Shown: positions 1-5,285, numbered from the stretch's first letter. The stretch is DNA of 6,961 nt from a bacterium (GCA_021813235.1 JAKALG010000042.1:1-6961), one strand, 5' to 3'. Notes: a model not told the origin generated them from the sequence alone. A program made the numbers and translations.

Positions 1-1
1 T

Positions 2-127
2 GGGGCAAGGAATTCCCAAGTATATGCCCGAGATAATGGAAAAACTCTTCTTGCCACCAATATTCCAGACGAGCAGTTAATTCTGCCTTTGATTTATTTC
101 AATAAAGGACAAGAGGTTTTAATATGA
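2..127 (+). CDS. C-terminal end of an unidentified protein (partial)
   Basis: The reading frame is open from the window edge for 41 codons and ends in TGA at 125-127. That stop overlaps the ATG of the next gene (ATGA). The visible tail ends in a hydrophobic stretch (LILPLIYF) and then NKGQEVLI. The SD for the next gene (GAGGT, 113-117) is embedded in its last codons, which supports a real coupled gene and not a chance frame. I do not recognise the family, and the N-terminus lies outside the window. Confidence 0.6.
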   Translation, partial: GARNSQVYARDNGKTLLATNIPDEQLILPLIYFNKGQEVLI

Positions 128-444
128 AAGAAAGAAGTAAATTAACCGCAGAACAAGATTTCAGATTAAGAATGTTTTATGCAGCGAAACAAGAGAAGAG
201 AAGAAAACAGAACCGTAAGGATTTAAAAGATATTTGGAATGGATTAAAAAGTTTAGGCGATTGGGTAACAAAAGTAATCGCCTTGTTAGTTTCTATATTT
301 GTGGCTTCTGTATTCGGGATTGGAGTAAAACCAATTATTTTGTTACTGAACTATCCTTTAGGAATTGGCTATGCCACGTTTGCTTCTTATGCAGTTTCAG
401 GGCTAGTTATGTATCTATTAATTAGAGGACAGGTAGACAGATGA
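124..444 (+). CDS. Small two-helix membrane protein with basic N-terminus
   Basis: 106 residues. Residues 1-45 are hydrophilic and strongly basic (K/R-rich around 22-35) and probably helical. They are followed by two hydrophobic segments at about 49-75 and 80-100, and a short RGQVDR tail. By the positive-inside rule the long basic N-terminus is cytoplasmic. The ATG overlaps the preceding stop (ATGA) and has an SD, GAGGT, 6 nt upstream. Its own stop overlaps the next start in the same way. I do not recognise a family. A small protein with two adjacent helices and a basic tail could be a virion membrane protein, a holin-like protein or an accessory membrane protein, and the sequence does not choose between these. 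Confidence 0.8.
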   Translation: MKERSKLTAEQDFRLRMFYAAKQEKRRKQNRKDLKDIWNGLKSLGDWVTKVIALLVSIFVASVFGIGVKPIILLLNYPLGIGYATFASYAVSGLVMYLLIRGQVDR

Positions 445-521
445 GTTTCCTTAAATTAAATTTATTTAAATATGAATTAATTGAATATTATAAATTATGT
501 AAGATAGGAGTGGAAGAATGA
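441..521 (+). CDS. 26-residue micro-protein bridging two membrane-protein genes
   Basis: This frame starts at ATG 441, overlapping the upstream stop as ATGA, and ends at TGA 519-521, which overlaps the next ATG at 518 as another ATGA. An AGGT at 431-434 sits 6 nt before the start. The product begins MSFLKLNLFKYELIEYYKLC and ends KIGVEE, so it is an amphipathic peptide without a clear membrane helix. The two exact ATGA junctions fill the gap between neighbours, and this is the main evidence for translation. It could also simply carry ribosomes across to the next gene (translational coupling) without a functional product. Confidence 0.5.
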   Translation: MSFLKLNLFKYELIEYYKLCKIGVEE

Positions 522-754
522 ATAAATCTGTAAGTCTTTTATTAAATTATGTATTTATTTGTATGGCAATTATCGGCGTAGTATTAAGCTTGATATATCC
601 AGAAACCCAGTTATTTCCATTTGTAGTAGCAGAGATAATTTTTACTATATTCTTTATTCCTTTAATGTTAGCTAAAGATAAATCTACATCTCCGAAAGTA
701 AAATTAATATTTTCAAAGAGGGATTTCAGAAAATCAAAAGGAGGTAAAAGATGA
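518..754 (+). CDS. Small two-helix membrane protein with basic C-terminal tail
   Basis: 78 residues with hydrophobic segments at about 7-26 and 33-52 separated by a short YPETQ loop. A basic cytoplasmic tail follows (residues 53-78, ending RKSKGGKR). GGAG at 507-510 lies 7 nt upstream of the ATG. The stop overlaps the next gene's ATG (ATGA at 751-754). The helix-loop-helix plus short basic tail layout resembles the general architecture of spindle-shaped archaeal virus coat proteins, which are small and have two hydrophobic segments. That similarity is only architectural and I see no sequence match. Many unrelated small membrane proteins have the same layout. Confidence 0.75.
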   Translation: MNKSVSLLLNYVFICMAIIGVVLSLIYPETQLFPFVVAEIIFTIFFIPLMLAKDKSTSPKVKLIFSKRDFRKSKGGKR

Positions 755-888
755 GTGAAGAAAATAACGCAGTCCAAGAAGTAAAGAAGAAGCGTGGCCG
801 CCCTGCTGGATGGAGAGGAACATATAAGAAAAAAGTTAAAGAAGTTCCAGAAGTTCCACAGGAAACAAAGGAGCCAATAGTAGCGTAA
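751..888 (+). CDS. 45-residue AT-hook-like DNA-binding protein
   Basis: The ATG at 751 overlaps the preceding stop (ATGA) and has a near-perfect SD (GGAGGT, ending 5 nt upstream). The 45-residue product contains KKKRGRP at residues 12-18, the core of an AT-hook (GRP flanked by basic residues), which binds the minor groove of AT-rich DNA. A second basic patch (YKKKVK, 25-30) and a proline/glutamate-rich tail follow (EVPEVPQETKEPIVA). It is too short to fold alone and is probably a disordered nucleic-acid-binding peptide. In this AT-rich element it could compact or mark element DNA, which is an inference. It ends the left-hand ATGA-linked chain. Confidence 0.7.
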   Translation: MSEENNAVQEVKKKRGRPAGWRGTYKKKVKEVPEVPQETKEPIVA

Positions 889-893
889 ATAAA

Positions 894-920
894 TTTATTA
901 TTATTTTTATTTTTTATTTA
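894..920 (+). terminator. T-rich stretch, probable archaeal intrinsic terminator
   Basis: Immediately after the AT-hook gene the + strand runs through clustered T tracts (5-6 consecutive T, repeated) up to the next gene. Archaeal RNA polymerase terminates on such T-rich tracts without needing a hairpin. The same stretch could contain a degenerate TATA element for the gene at 934, and I cannot separate the two roles. Confidence 0.45.
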
Positions 921-933
921 AATCCAAAAGAGA

Positions 934-1191
934 ATGGTAATACATCAACAATTAATTAAACCGAATGGATATTTAAATCCACGTTATAGTTCTTACGCTT
1001 GGAAGAAATGTAGAGTATGTAAAAGATTATTTCCATATAGACCTAAAGAAAAATTAAAAAAAAATTCAAGAACTACTGATTTAAATCTAAGGCCGTATTA
1101 TGCTTGTACTTGCTCCAAGAAGTGTTCTCATATATATAATTATGAAATTAAACCTAAAGAGTGGAATAAAACACATAAGAGGAAAAAATGA
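934..1191 (+). CDS. Small Cys-cluster (zinc-finger-like) protein upstream of the recombinase
   Basis: 85 residues, basic, with a CxxC at residues 26-29 (CRVC) and a second cysteine cluster at 58, 60 and 64 (CTCSKKC). The spacing suggests a zinc-binding domain, but the exact ligand set is unclear. There is only one methionine, so ATG 934 is the only ATG start. The SD is poor (AAAGAG). The stop TGA at 1189-1191 overlaps the recombinase ATG (ATGA), with GAGG at 1179-1182 serving the recombinase. That coupling suggests a partner or regulator of the recombinase. No known directionality factor is recognised. Confidence 0.7.
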   Translation: MVIHQQLIKPNGYLNPRYSSYAWKKCRVCKRLFPYRPKEKLKKNSRTTDLNLRPYYACTCSKKCSHIYNYEIKPKEWNKTHKRKK

Positions 1192-1850
1192 AAGCTGTTT
1201 ATATAAGGACATCTACAGAAGAGCAGAATCCACAGAATCAATTAAATGATTGTGTTTCTATGTCTGGAAATGAATATATCTTATTTGAAGAAAAACAATC
1301 AGCATGGAAAGATAATAAAGAAAGAGATAAATTTAATGAATTAAAAGAATTAATTAAAGAAAAGAAAATTTCTGATTTATATGTTTGGGATTTAGATAGA
1401 ATATTTAGAAACAGAATTAAATTAAAAGAATTTTTACAATATTGTAAAACATATAATTGTAAGCTTTGGAGTTATAGACAGAAATTCTTAAATCAGATTC
1501 AAGACTTAAATTTACCTAAAGACTTTGAATTTCTAAGGGACATGATGCTAAATAATTTAATTGAGATGTTAGGATGGATAGCAGAAGATGAAAGCAAGAA
1601 GAAGTCAGACAGAGTTAAACTAGCTATAAAGAAAGAATCAGGTAAAACGCTCTCATATAAAGGAAATAAATGGGGAAGGAAGAATATACCAAATGATATA
1701 AAAGAATCGATTATAGAGGCGTATAAAGCCAATAAGACCTATTCTAAGATATGTTCTGAGATATATTACTGGGATTCAAAACGTAATAAGAAATTCGTAA
1801 GTAAAGGATTTGTTCATAAAACCATACAAGAATTTATAGGGAAGAATTAA
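1188..1850 (+). CDS. Compact serine recombinase (resolvase/invertase family)
   Basis: 220 residues. The N-terminal resolvase domain has YIRTST at residues 5-10, with Arg7 and the nucleophile Ser9, followed by the conserved Q-x4-Q region (NPQNQ). The DLDRIFRN motif at 68-75 supplies the catalytic arginines Arg71 and Arg74. A long helix (about 112-150, with IAEDESKKKSDR) matches the E-helix that contacts DNA and the partner subunit. A C-terminal helix-turn-helix is likely at about 164-215, starting GRKNIPNDIKESIIEAY. The length fits small resolvases/invertases. The protein lacks the recombinase and zinc-ribbon domains of large serine integrases. It should catalyse site-specific strand exchange through a phosphoserine link, serving resolution, inversion or integration. 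The target site is unknown; see the inverted repeat just downstream. Confidence 0.92.
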   Translation: MKAVYIRTSTEEQNPQNQLNDCVSMSGNEYILFEEKQSAWKDNKERDKFNELKELIKEKKISDLYVWDLDRIFRNRIKLKEFLQYCKTYNCKLWSYRQKFLNQIQDLNLPKDFEFLRDMMLNNLIEMLGWIAEDESKKKSDRVKLAIKKESGKTLSYKGNKWGRKNIPNDIKESIIEAYKANKTYSKICSEIYYWDSKRNKKFVSKGFVHKTIQEFIGKN

Positions 1851-1864
1851 TCGTTTTCAAGCAG

Positions 1865-1888
1865 TTCATTTATTAAATAATAAATGAA
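1865..1888. repeat. 11-bp perfect inverted repeat in the convergent gap
   Basis: TTCATTTATTA, then AA, then TAATAAATGAA: two perfect 11-bp arms around a 2-bp centre. It lies 14 bp after the recombinase stop and 31 bp before the end of the leftward genes. With T-rich sequence on the minus strand further on (complement of 1891-1918), it may help terminate both converging transcripts. Equally, dyads with a 2-bp centre are the form of serine recombinase crossover sites, so it could be the recombination site. Neither role is proven. Confidence 0.6.
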
Positions 1889-1919
1889 TTAAAGATAAAT
1901 AAAAAATAAAATAAATTAA

Positions 1920-2147
1920 TTATTTATGGATTAAACTTATATTGGTAGAATAAAATATTGGAGAATTAGGTTTTCCAACAGTATTACAATAGCACATTAA
2001 ATTAGAATTCAAATTGACTGCTTCTTTATTTATTCCATATATTATTGGGTTACTTAGACAAGAAATAGAGTTAGGACGTACATAGAAAAATAAAGCTACT
2101 AAAAGAAGAAGAATTAAAAAGAGTAATAATAAATCTATTTTCTTCAT
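1920..2147 (-). CDS. Small membrane-anchored or secreted protein
   Basis: 75 residues. The N-terminal MKK is followed by a leucine-rich hydrophobic helix (residues 5-22), then about 50 polar residues with Asn and Ser and three cysteines (30, 52 and 54). The topology suggests an extracytoplasmic tail anchored by one helix. A cleavable signal peptide is less likely because no clear small-residue cleavage site is seen. The ATG overlaps the stop of the upstream coiled-coil gene (ATGA at 2144-2147) without a separate strong SD, so translation is probably coupled. It is the last gene of the leftward operon. No family is recognised. Confidence 0.65.
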   Translation of the reverse strand: MKKIDLLLLFLILLLLVALFFYVRPNSISCLSNPIIYGINKEAVNLNSNLMCYCNTVGKPNSPIFYSTNISLIHK

Positions 2148-2425
2148 TGTTTATCAGATTGGGACATACTTTCTCCTAGATTGTTGAATCCCTTTCTCAT
2201 CAGTTCTGTCTGTTTGTTTATCGCTTCCAATAGTTCCTGATGGTTCTTGTTTAATGTCTGGATTAACAACGCTCTGAACTGAGAATTGCTGTGGAGAATA
2301 TCCTGAAACGCTCGATTCTGGAACTCCTGTTTGAGAGCTTGATTCTCTTGTTGTAAAGAGTTGATTTCCTCTTCGCTTATTGATAACTTCCCAGAGGATT
2401 GTGTGTCCGTCTTTTGTGCGGCCAT
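2144..2425 (-). CDS. Gln/Glu-rich coiled-coil protein
   Basis: 93 residues. After a short polar N-terminus, residues about 16-85 have a heptad-like pattern rich in Glu, Gln, Leu and Asn (EEEINSLQQENQALKQEF and onward), typical of a coiled coil. A perfect SD (GGAGGT) lies 8 nt before the ATG, and in this frame a TAG sits three codons upstream. Initiation at 2425 is therefore strongly supported. The gene lies almost wholly inside the C-terminal two-thirds of the 128-codon gene that starts at 2540, in a different frame. Its stop is coupled to the next gene. The role is unknown, perhaps a structural or scaffold protein. Confidence 0.75.
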   Translation of the reverse strand: MAAQKTDTQSSGKLSISEEEINSLQQENQALKQEFQNRAFQDILHSNSQFRALLIQTLNKNHQELLEAINKQTELMRKGFNNLGESMSQSDKQ

Positions 2426-2540
2426 ATTTTTCTACCTCCTTTTCACATTCTTCAAATATTTCAATTAATTCTTTTGGAACATCTTTAGGAAAATCATCTT
2501 TCTTTTTCTTCCAAAATATTAAAAAATCTAAAAATCCCAT
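2154..2540 (-). CDS. 128-residue protein overlapping the coiled-coil gene
   Basis: The ATG at 2540 shares its A with the stop of the 230-residue membrane protein gene (TAATG) and has AAAGGT just upstream. Residues 1-16 (MGFLDFLIFWKKKKDD) form a hydrophobic or amphipathic start followed by lysines, likely membrane-associated. Residues 17-60 are charged and helical, containing a KYGRTKDGHTILWEVI stretch that looks like folded protein. Residues 61-128 are Ser/Gln/Pro-rich and probably disordered. From residue 39 on, the DNA also encodes the coiled-coil protein in another frame. Only the first 38 residues are free of overlap, so the full length is less certain than the start. Confidence 0.6.
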   Translation of the reverse strand: MGFLDFLIFWKKKKDDFPKDVPKELIEIFEECEKEVEKYGRTKDGHTILWEVINKRRGNQLFTTRESSSQTGVPESSVSGYSPQQFSVQSVVNPDIKQEPSGTIGSDKQTDRTDEKGIQQSRRKYVPI

Positions 2541-3232
2541 TATGCTACCTTTACAAGTCCAGAATTTGGATTTGTTTCTGTGTTTGCCAGTAATTGAGTT
2601 ACTTTATCTGTTAATGCACCTACTTTATCGATTAATCCTGAAACGCTTCCCATTATAGTGCTTATTTCTTTATAAATTAACCAGGCAAGAACACCTATGA
2701 TTAGAACAAAAGCAATTGATAAAATCCAATTTCCATATTTATCCCAGAAACCAGCTTTTTCTGAATAAAGTGAATCTATAGTCTTTTCTAAAGCTGTATA
2801 CTGAGCTCTCATACTAGGATTAGTTGTTACTATTGGAACTTTTCCATCTGAGGTTATTTCTCCACCTAACATTCCATTATACCAATATCCATCAGGGCCT
2901 ATAAAGAAATAATATGTATCTCTTCCAACTCTACCACCATAAGCTAAACGATAAGTCTTACTTTTCCTCAAATACAGAACTTCAAAACCACCTTTTCCTA
3001 ATTTTACTTGTTTAGCTGAATCTCTGAATATTGGGTCAAAATAATTTCCTATTCTTTCAAAGACAGTTATCTTTTTCTTATAAATTTTAGTATTTAAATA
3101 ATATAGATAATATCCTCCAACTGCAAGACAAATAACTATAACTGCTCCAATTAACCAACCTAAAACATTTACAACACTTCCAACAGAAACACCCCCAACT
3201 ATTCCTTGATTTATTTCTTGTAATGTAGGCAT
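2540..3232 (-). CDS. Two-pass membrane protein with a central soluble domain
   Basis: 230 residues, the largest membrane protein here. A Gly-rich N-terminus (8-20) leads to TM1 at about 24-46, immediately followed by basic residues (KIYKKK, 49-54). A beta-looking, aromatic and Gly-rich domain spans about 55-140 and includes YYFFIGPDGYWYNGMLGG. A short helical region, then FWDKYGNW (162-169), precedes TM2 at about 169-187. The last 40 residues look like an amphipathic or coiled tail (GSVSGLIDKVGALTDKVTQL). Positive-inside reasoning places the central domain in the cytoplasm. The ATG is coupled to the 50-residue gene upstream (TAATG). I do not recognise a characterised family. In this operon a structural or membrane-remodelling role is plausible but inferred. 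Confidence 0.8.
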   Translation of the reverse strand: MPTLQEINQGIVGGVSVGSVVNVLGWLIGAVIVICLAVGGYYLYYLNTKIYKKKITVFERIGNYFDPIFRDSAKQVKLGKGGFEVLYLRKSKTYRLAYGGRVGRDTYYFFIGPDGYWYNGMLGGEITSDGKVPIVTTNPSMRAQYTALEKTIDSLYSEKAGFWDKYGNWILSIAFVLIIGVLAWLIYKEISTIMGSVSGLIDKVGALTDKVTQLLANTETNPNSGLVKVA

Positions 3233-3384
3233 TAAATGGTCTTCTCCTTATTTAATTGTTGGTTATTAAATTTAGCTTTATTTAATTCTTCTATTAGAAC
3301 AAAAGATGCTCTATAAAGTGGACTCCAGAATTTTCCTATAATAAATCCTATAATAAAACTCCATATAACAGTTAGCCAGTCCAT
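3232..3384 (-). CDS. 50-residue single-helix membrane micro-protein
   Basis: This gene fills what would otherwise be a gap of about 150 bp. ATG 3384 shares its A with the stop of the zinc-ribbon gene (TAATG), AGGAG lies about 7 nt upstream, and its TAA shares its A with the ATG of the 230-residue membrane protein gene. The product starts MDWLTVIWSFIIGFIIGKFW: a membrane helix at about 4-19 (with a possible GxxxG-like IIGFIIG packing face), then a hydrophilic, lysine- and asparagine-rich tail. The two exact junctions plus the SD make it convincing despite its size. It may assist or assemble with the membrane protein that follows. Confidence 0.7.
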   Translation of the reverse strand: MDWLTVIWSFIIGFIIGKFWSPLYRASFVLIEELNKAKFNNQQLNKEKTI

Positions 3385-3590
3385 TATTTATTCTCCTTCT
3401 TGAATTTAATAAAATCCTCTAAATCTTTAGCACAATCAGAACATAAATCTCCATACTTGCCATTAAAGTTTATTGTATTTTTACTCACTGCTTTATTTTC
3501 TCCCAAACCTAAAAACCCAGACTTAGAAGTTATTTCATTAATGCTTAATTCCTTACCACATAGATTGCAAGTTAATTTTAAAGATTGCAT
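3384..3590 (-). CDS. Small zinc-ribbon protein
   Basis: 68 residues with two CxxC knuckles, Cys8/Cys11 (CNLC) and Cys50/Cys53 (CSDC). The 38 residues between them are Gly/Asn/Lys-rich and the C-terminus is helical and charged. This is the usual layout of a treble-clef or zinc-ribbon micro-domain. Such proteins are common in archaeal viruses and plasmids and often bind nucleic acid or protein partners, but no specific function can be assigned. The ATG is coupled to the ribbon-helix-helix gene upstream (TAATG at 3588-3592), with GGGAG 9 nt upstream. Confidence 0.75.
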   Translation of the reverse strand: MQSLKLTCNLCGKELSINEITSKSGFLGLGENKAVSKNTINFNGKYGDLCSDCAKDLEDFIKFKKENK

Positions 3591-3742
3591 TATAATTCTC
3601 TCCCTAGATTTTCTTTTTCAATTATGTTTTTAAAAACTTCTTCTATATATTGAGAAATCTTCATTTTGTATTTTTCTGTGATTATCTTCTTAGCTGCTTC
3701 CAAAATATAGACATCACACGAAATGTTTATCTGTGCTCTCAT
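3590..3742 (-). CDS. Ribbon-helix-helix (CopG/Arc-like) regulator, 50 residues
   Basis: The product begins MRAQINISCDVYILEAAKK, which gives a short beta strand (AQINIS) and then helix 1 (about 10-26). A turn and helix 2 (about 29-44, ISQYIEEVFKNIIEKE) follow. Strand, helix, helix within 50 residues with an alternating N-terminal strand matches the RHH fold, in which paired strands insert into the major groove. It is the first gene of the downstream leftward operon and is stop/start coupled to the zinc-ribbon gene. A TATA-like box lies 28 nt upstream with no SD, indicating a leaderless start at ATG 3742. An inverted repeat spanning that promoter suggests autoregulation. Without a neighbouring toxin it looks like an operon repressor and not an antitoxin. 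Confidence 0.7.
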   Translation of the reverse strand: MRAQINISCDVYILEAAKKIITEKYKMKISQYIEEVFKNIIEKENLGREL

Positions 3743-3751
3743 CTACACTAT

Positions 3752-3780
3752 AAAGTATATGACTAGTATTTATACTTTTC
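3752..3780 (-). promoter_or_regulatory. Archaeal promoter with an overlapping inverted repeat (candidate operator)
   Basis: On the minus strand, a purine-rich BRE-like CGAAAAG leads into GTATAAATAC (3766-3775), centred about 28 nt before ATG 3742. The arms AAAGTATA (3752-3759) and TATACTTT (3771-3778) form a perfect 8-bp inverted repeat with an 11-bp spacer. One arm overlaps the TATA element. Binding there by the downstream RHH protein would block TBP, which is an inference. Confidence 0.6.
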
Positions 3781-3808
3781 GTTTTTGCTAATAGTTTTAT
3801 AGTAACGC

Positions 3809-3892
3809 TTAAAACTTTGAGCTTAATATCTTATAGAATCCAATAGAAATACTTATCAGAAGGAGTAATCCTAATAAAATAAAGACATTCAT
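3809..3892 (-). CDS. 27-residue single-helix membrane peptide
   Basis: The ATG at 3892 overlaps the ATPase stop as ATGA and the frame runs to TAA 3809-3811. The product is nearly all membrane helix (MNVFILLGLLLLISISIGFY) followed by a basic KILSSKF tail, so it is N-out or very short, with its C-terminus in the cytoplasm. The SD is weak. The ATGA junction is the same device used throughout the window, which favours a real gene. A chance hydrophobic frame in AT-rich DNA remains possible. Confidence 0.45.
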   Translation of the reverse strand: MNVFILLGLLLLISISIGFYKILSSKF

Positions 3893-4848
3893 TCCCAACC
3901 AGGTTCTAAAATAATTTTCTTTTCCCCTAACCCATTAATATTTAAATAATGCCGCTTTTCCGAGCTTTTAGACTCTTCAATTTGTGAATTTTGGGAAGTT
4001 TTTTTAATTTTTTGATTAAAACTATCTCTCCATGTGCGAATACTGGATTGATTCTTTGCTAACTGTCTTGATAACTCTGCTTGATTACTAATTGGAAAAG
4101 TTAAACCACCAATCATCATTTTTAATTCTTTTAATTCTTCTTTATCTTTGGATTCAACTTTGTCTCCAATAGAATTGATAGCAATATCCTTTTCTCTTTC
4201 ATAATCTTCTAAAGTTGCATTAGGTTTACCAGAAACAAAGAAGCCCATCTTGTCGAACTTATCTTCCATCATAGGAAATGAACCAAAAAAAGCTTTATGT
4301 TTTCTATAAGTTCTTTGTTTTCCAGAATGATAATCCTTCCATAACTGCTCTAGATTTTTCTTTCTTATGTAAACAAATCTTCCAGGAATAGTTTCATTTT
4401 TAGAATACATATGAATAAACCCTAAACATCTATCAACAACTAAATACTCTGGGAATTTCCAAAACTTAGTTAAATTAAATATAAAGAAATGTCTATTCTT
4501 TCTAACTGTCATTAATAACCGAGTCATATTTTTACTTAGTTTAGTTAAAGCATCTGTGCTTAAAGCATCTAATGAAGGTTCATCCCATACTATTATCTTA
4601 TCTTTATTAGTCTTAGCAAATTCAATCATGGGCTCTAATCTAAAGAATATATGTGCTTCTCTATTTGTTTTATATTTAATATAATAAGCTTCAGCCCATG
4701 AACTCGAACTCTTTCCTTCTCCTTCTGCTCCTTCATTTATCAGGACAGCATCTTTCTTAGGATTATCTTGGGTACACCTTAATATCATCGCATCTAATTT
4801 CTTAACTAGTTTTGTTTCTAATCCATATTCTAAATCAGTTACTATCAT
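3889..4848 (-). CDS. P-loop ATPase (FtsK/HerA/Zot-like) with C-terminal helix-turn-helix
   Basis: 319 residues. Walker A is GAEGEGKS at 40-47, with Lys46 as the phosphate-binding lysine. Walker B is KIIVWDE at 84-90, with Asp89 and catalytic Glu90. The following TVRKNRHFFIFNLTKF (114-129) has the place and style of the sensor/arginine region in Zot-like and HerA/FtsK-type motor ATPases. Residues 130-225 continue the core. A separate C-terminal module has a helix-turn-helix-like stretch, NQAELSRQLAKNQSSIRTWR (255-274), and then a Ser/Lys-rich tail. The ATG shares its A with the upstream stop (TAATG), and GAGGG lies 6 nt upstream. Family knowledge suggests ATP-driven DNA translocation, packaging or virion extrusion. 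The HTH may select element DNA. A KAP- or STAND-type NTPase is less likely. The exact superfamily cannot be fixed by eye. Confidence 0.75.
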   Translation of the reverse strand: MIVTDLEYGLETKLVKKLDAMILRCTQDNPKKDAVLINEGAEGEGKSSSSWAEAYYIKYKTNREAHIFFRLEPMIEFAKTNKDKIIVWDEPSLDALSTDALTKLSKNMTRLLMTVRKNRHFFIFNLTKFWKFPEYLVVDRCLGFIHMYSKNETIPGRFVYIRKKNLEQLWKDYHSGKQRTYRKHKAFFGSFPMMEDKFDKMGFFVSGKPNATLEDYEREKDIAINSIGDKVESKDKEELKELKMMIGGLTFPISNQAELSRQLAKNQSSIRTWRDSFNQKIKKTSQNSQIEESKSSEKRHYLNINGLGEKKIILEPGWE

Positions 4849-5285
4849 TAAAGACCCTCGTCGTCATCATCGTCTGGAGAGTTATATCCATGTGAATCTG
4901 CAAGATTCCTTATATATTCTTCAAGATTATCTAACTCTTCTTCAAATATTTTAGAAGCAACAGAATCTATAACTGTTTGTAATTGATTGAGTCTACCTTT
5001 ATTTATTGAGACAACTGGCGGATATTTACTCAATAGATATTCAACCTTTTTTAGTTTCCTGTTAAATTCTTTTTTTTCTTTATCAGATAGTTTTTTACTT
5101 ATCTCTTGATACAACCCCTTTATTGAAGATATAGTCACTTGATAGTTGTAAGTCATAGTTTCTTCATTAACTAAAAACTTATTAAATCTTGCAGCGTTCA
5201 TTGCTCTTTGTAAAGAATCAATCCTTTCCATTTGTGCAATCGCGGCGTTGAAGCGGGAATTAGAACCACTACTATCTTCTGGCAT
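4848..5285 (-). CDS. Helical protein with acidic tail, partner gene of the ATPase
   Basis: 145 residues, almost entirely predicted helix after a Ser/Asn-rich start. Charged amphipathic stretches lie at about 12-40, 50-90 and 97-130, and it ends in a run of five aspartates plus EGL. It has no cysteine cluster, membrane segment or catalytic motif that I can see. The start ATG 5285 has no SD but lies about 25 nt from a TATA-like element, indicating a leaderless first gene. Its TAA shares its A with the ATPase ATG (TAATG), so the two are made together and may interact. The acidic tail could mimic DNA or bind a basic surface of the ATPase (inference). The family is not recognised. Confidence 0.75.
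   Translation of the reverse strand: MPEDSSGSNSRFNAAIAQMERIDSLQRAMNAARFNKFLVNEETMTYNYQVTISSIKGLYQEISKKLSDKEKKEFNRKLKKVEYLLSKYPPVVSINKGRLNQLQTVIDSVASKIFEEELDNLEEYIRNLADSHGYNSPDDDDDEGL

Noticed and set aside
234..425. 63-codon plus-strand frame inside the first membrane-protein gene
   Set aside because: It has no SD and does not take part in the ATGA chain; it is an out-of-frame reading of the real gene.
547..777. 76-codon open frame on the minus strand
   Set aside because: It is antisense to the coupled membrane-protein and AT-hook genes, which have SDs and ATGA junctions; it has no such support.
1499..1732. 77-codon minus-strand open frame
   Set aside because: It lies opposite the serine recombinase, whose catalytic motifs are clear.
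2380..2658. 92-codon plus-strand open frame with hydrophobic tail
   Set aside because: It is antisense to two coupled leftward genes, has no SD or promoter, and its composition mirrors the opposite strand.
3400..3633. 77-codon plus-strand open frame
   Set aside because: It is antisense to the zinc-ribbon and RHH genes, which have motif and junction support.
3590..3742. RHH protein as antitoxin of a toxin-antitoxin pair
   Set aside because: The coupled next gene is a zinc ribbon with no toxin-family motif, and the operator-like promoter suits a simple repressor.
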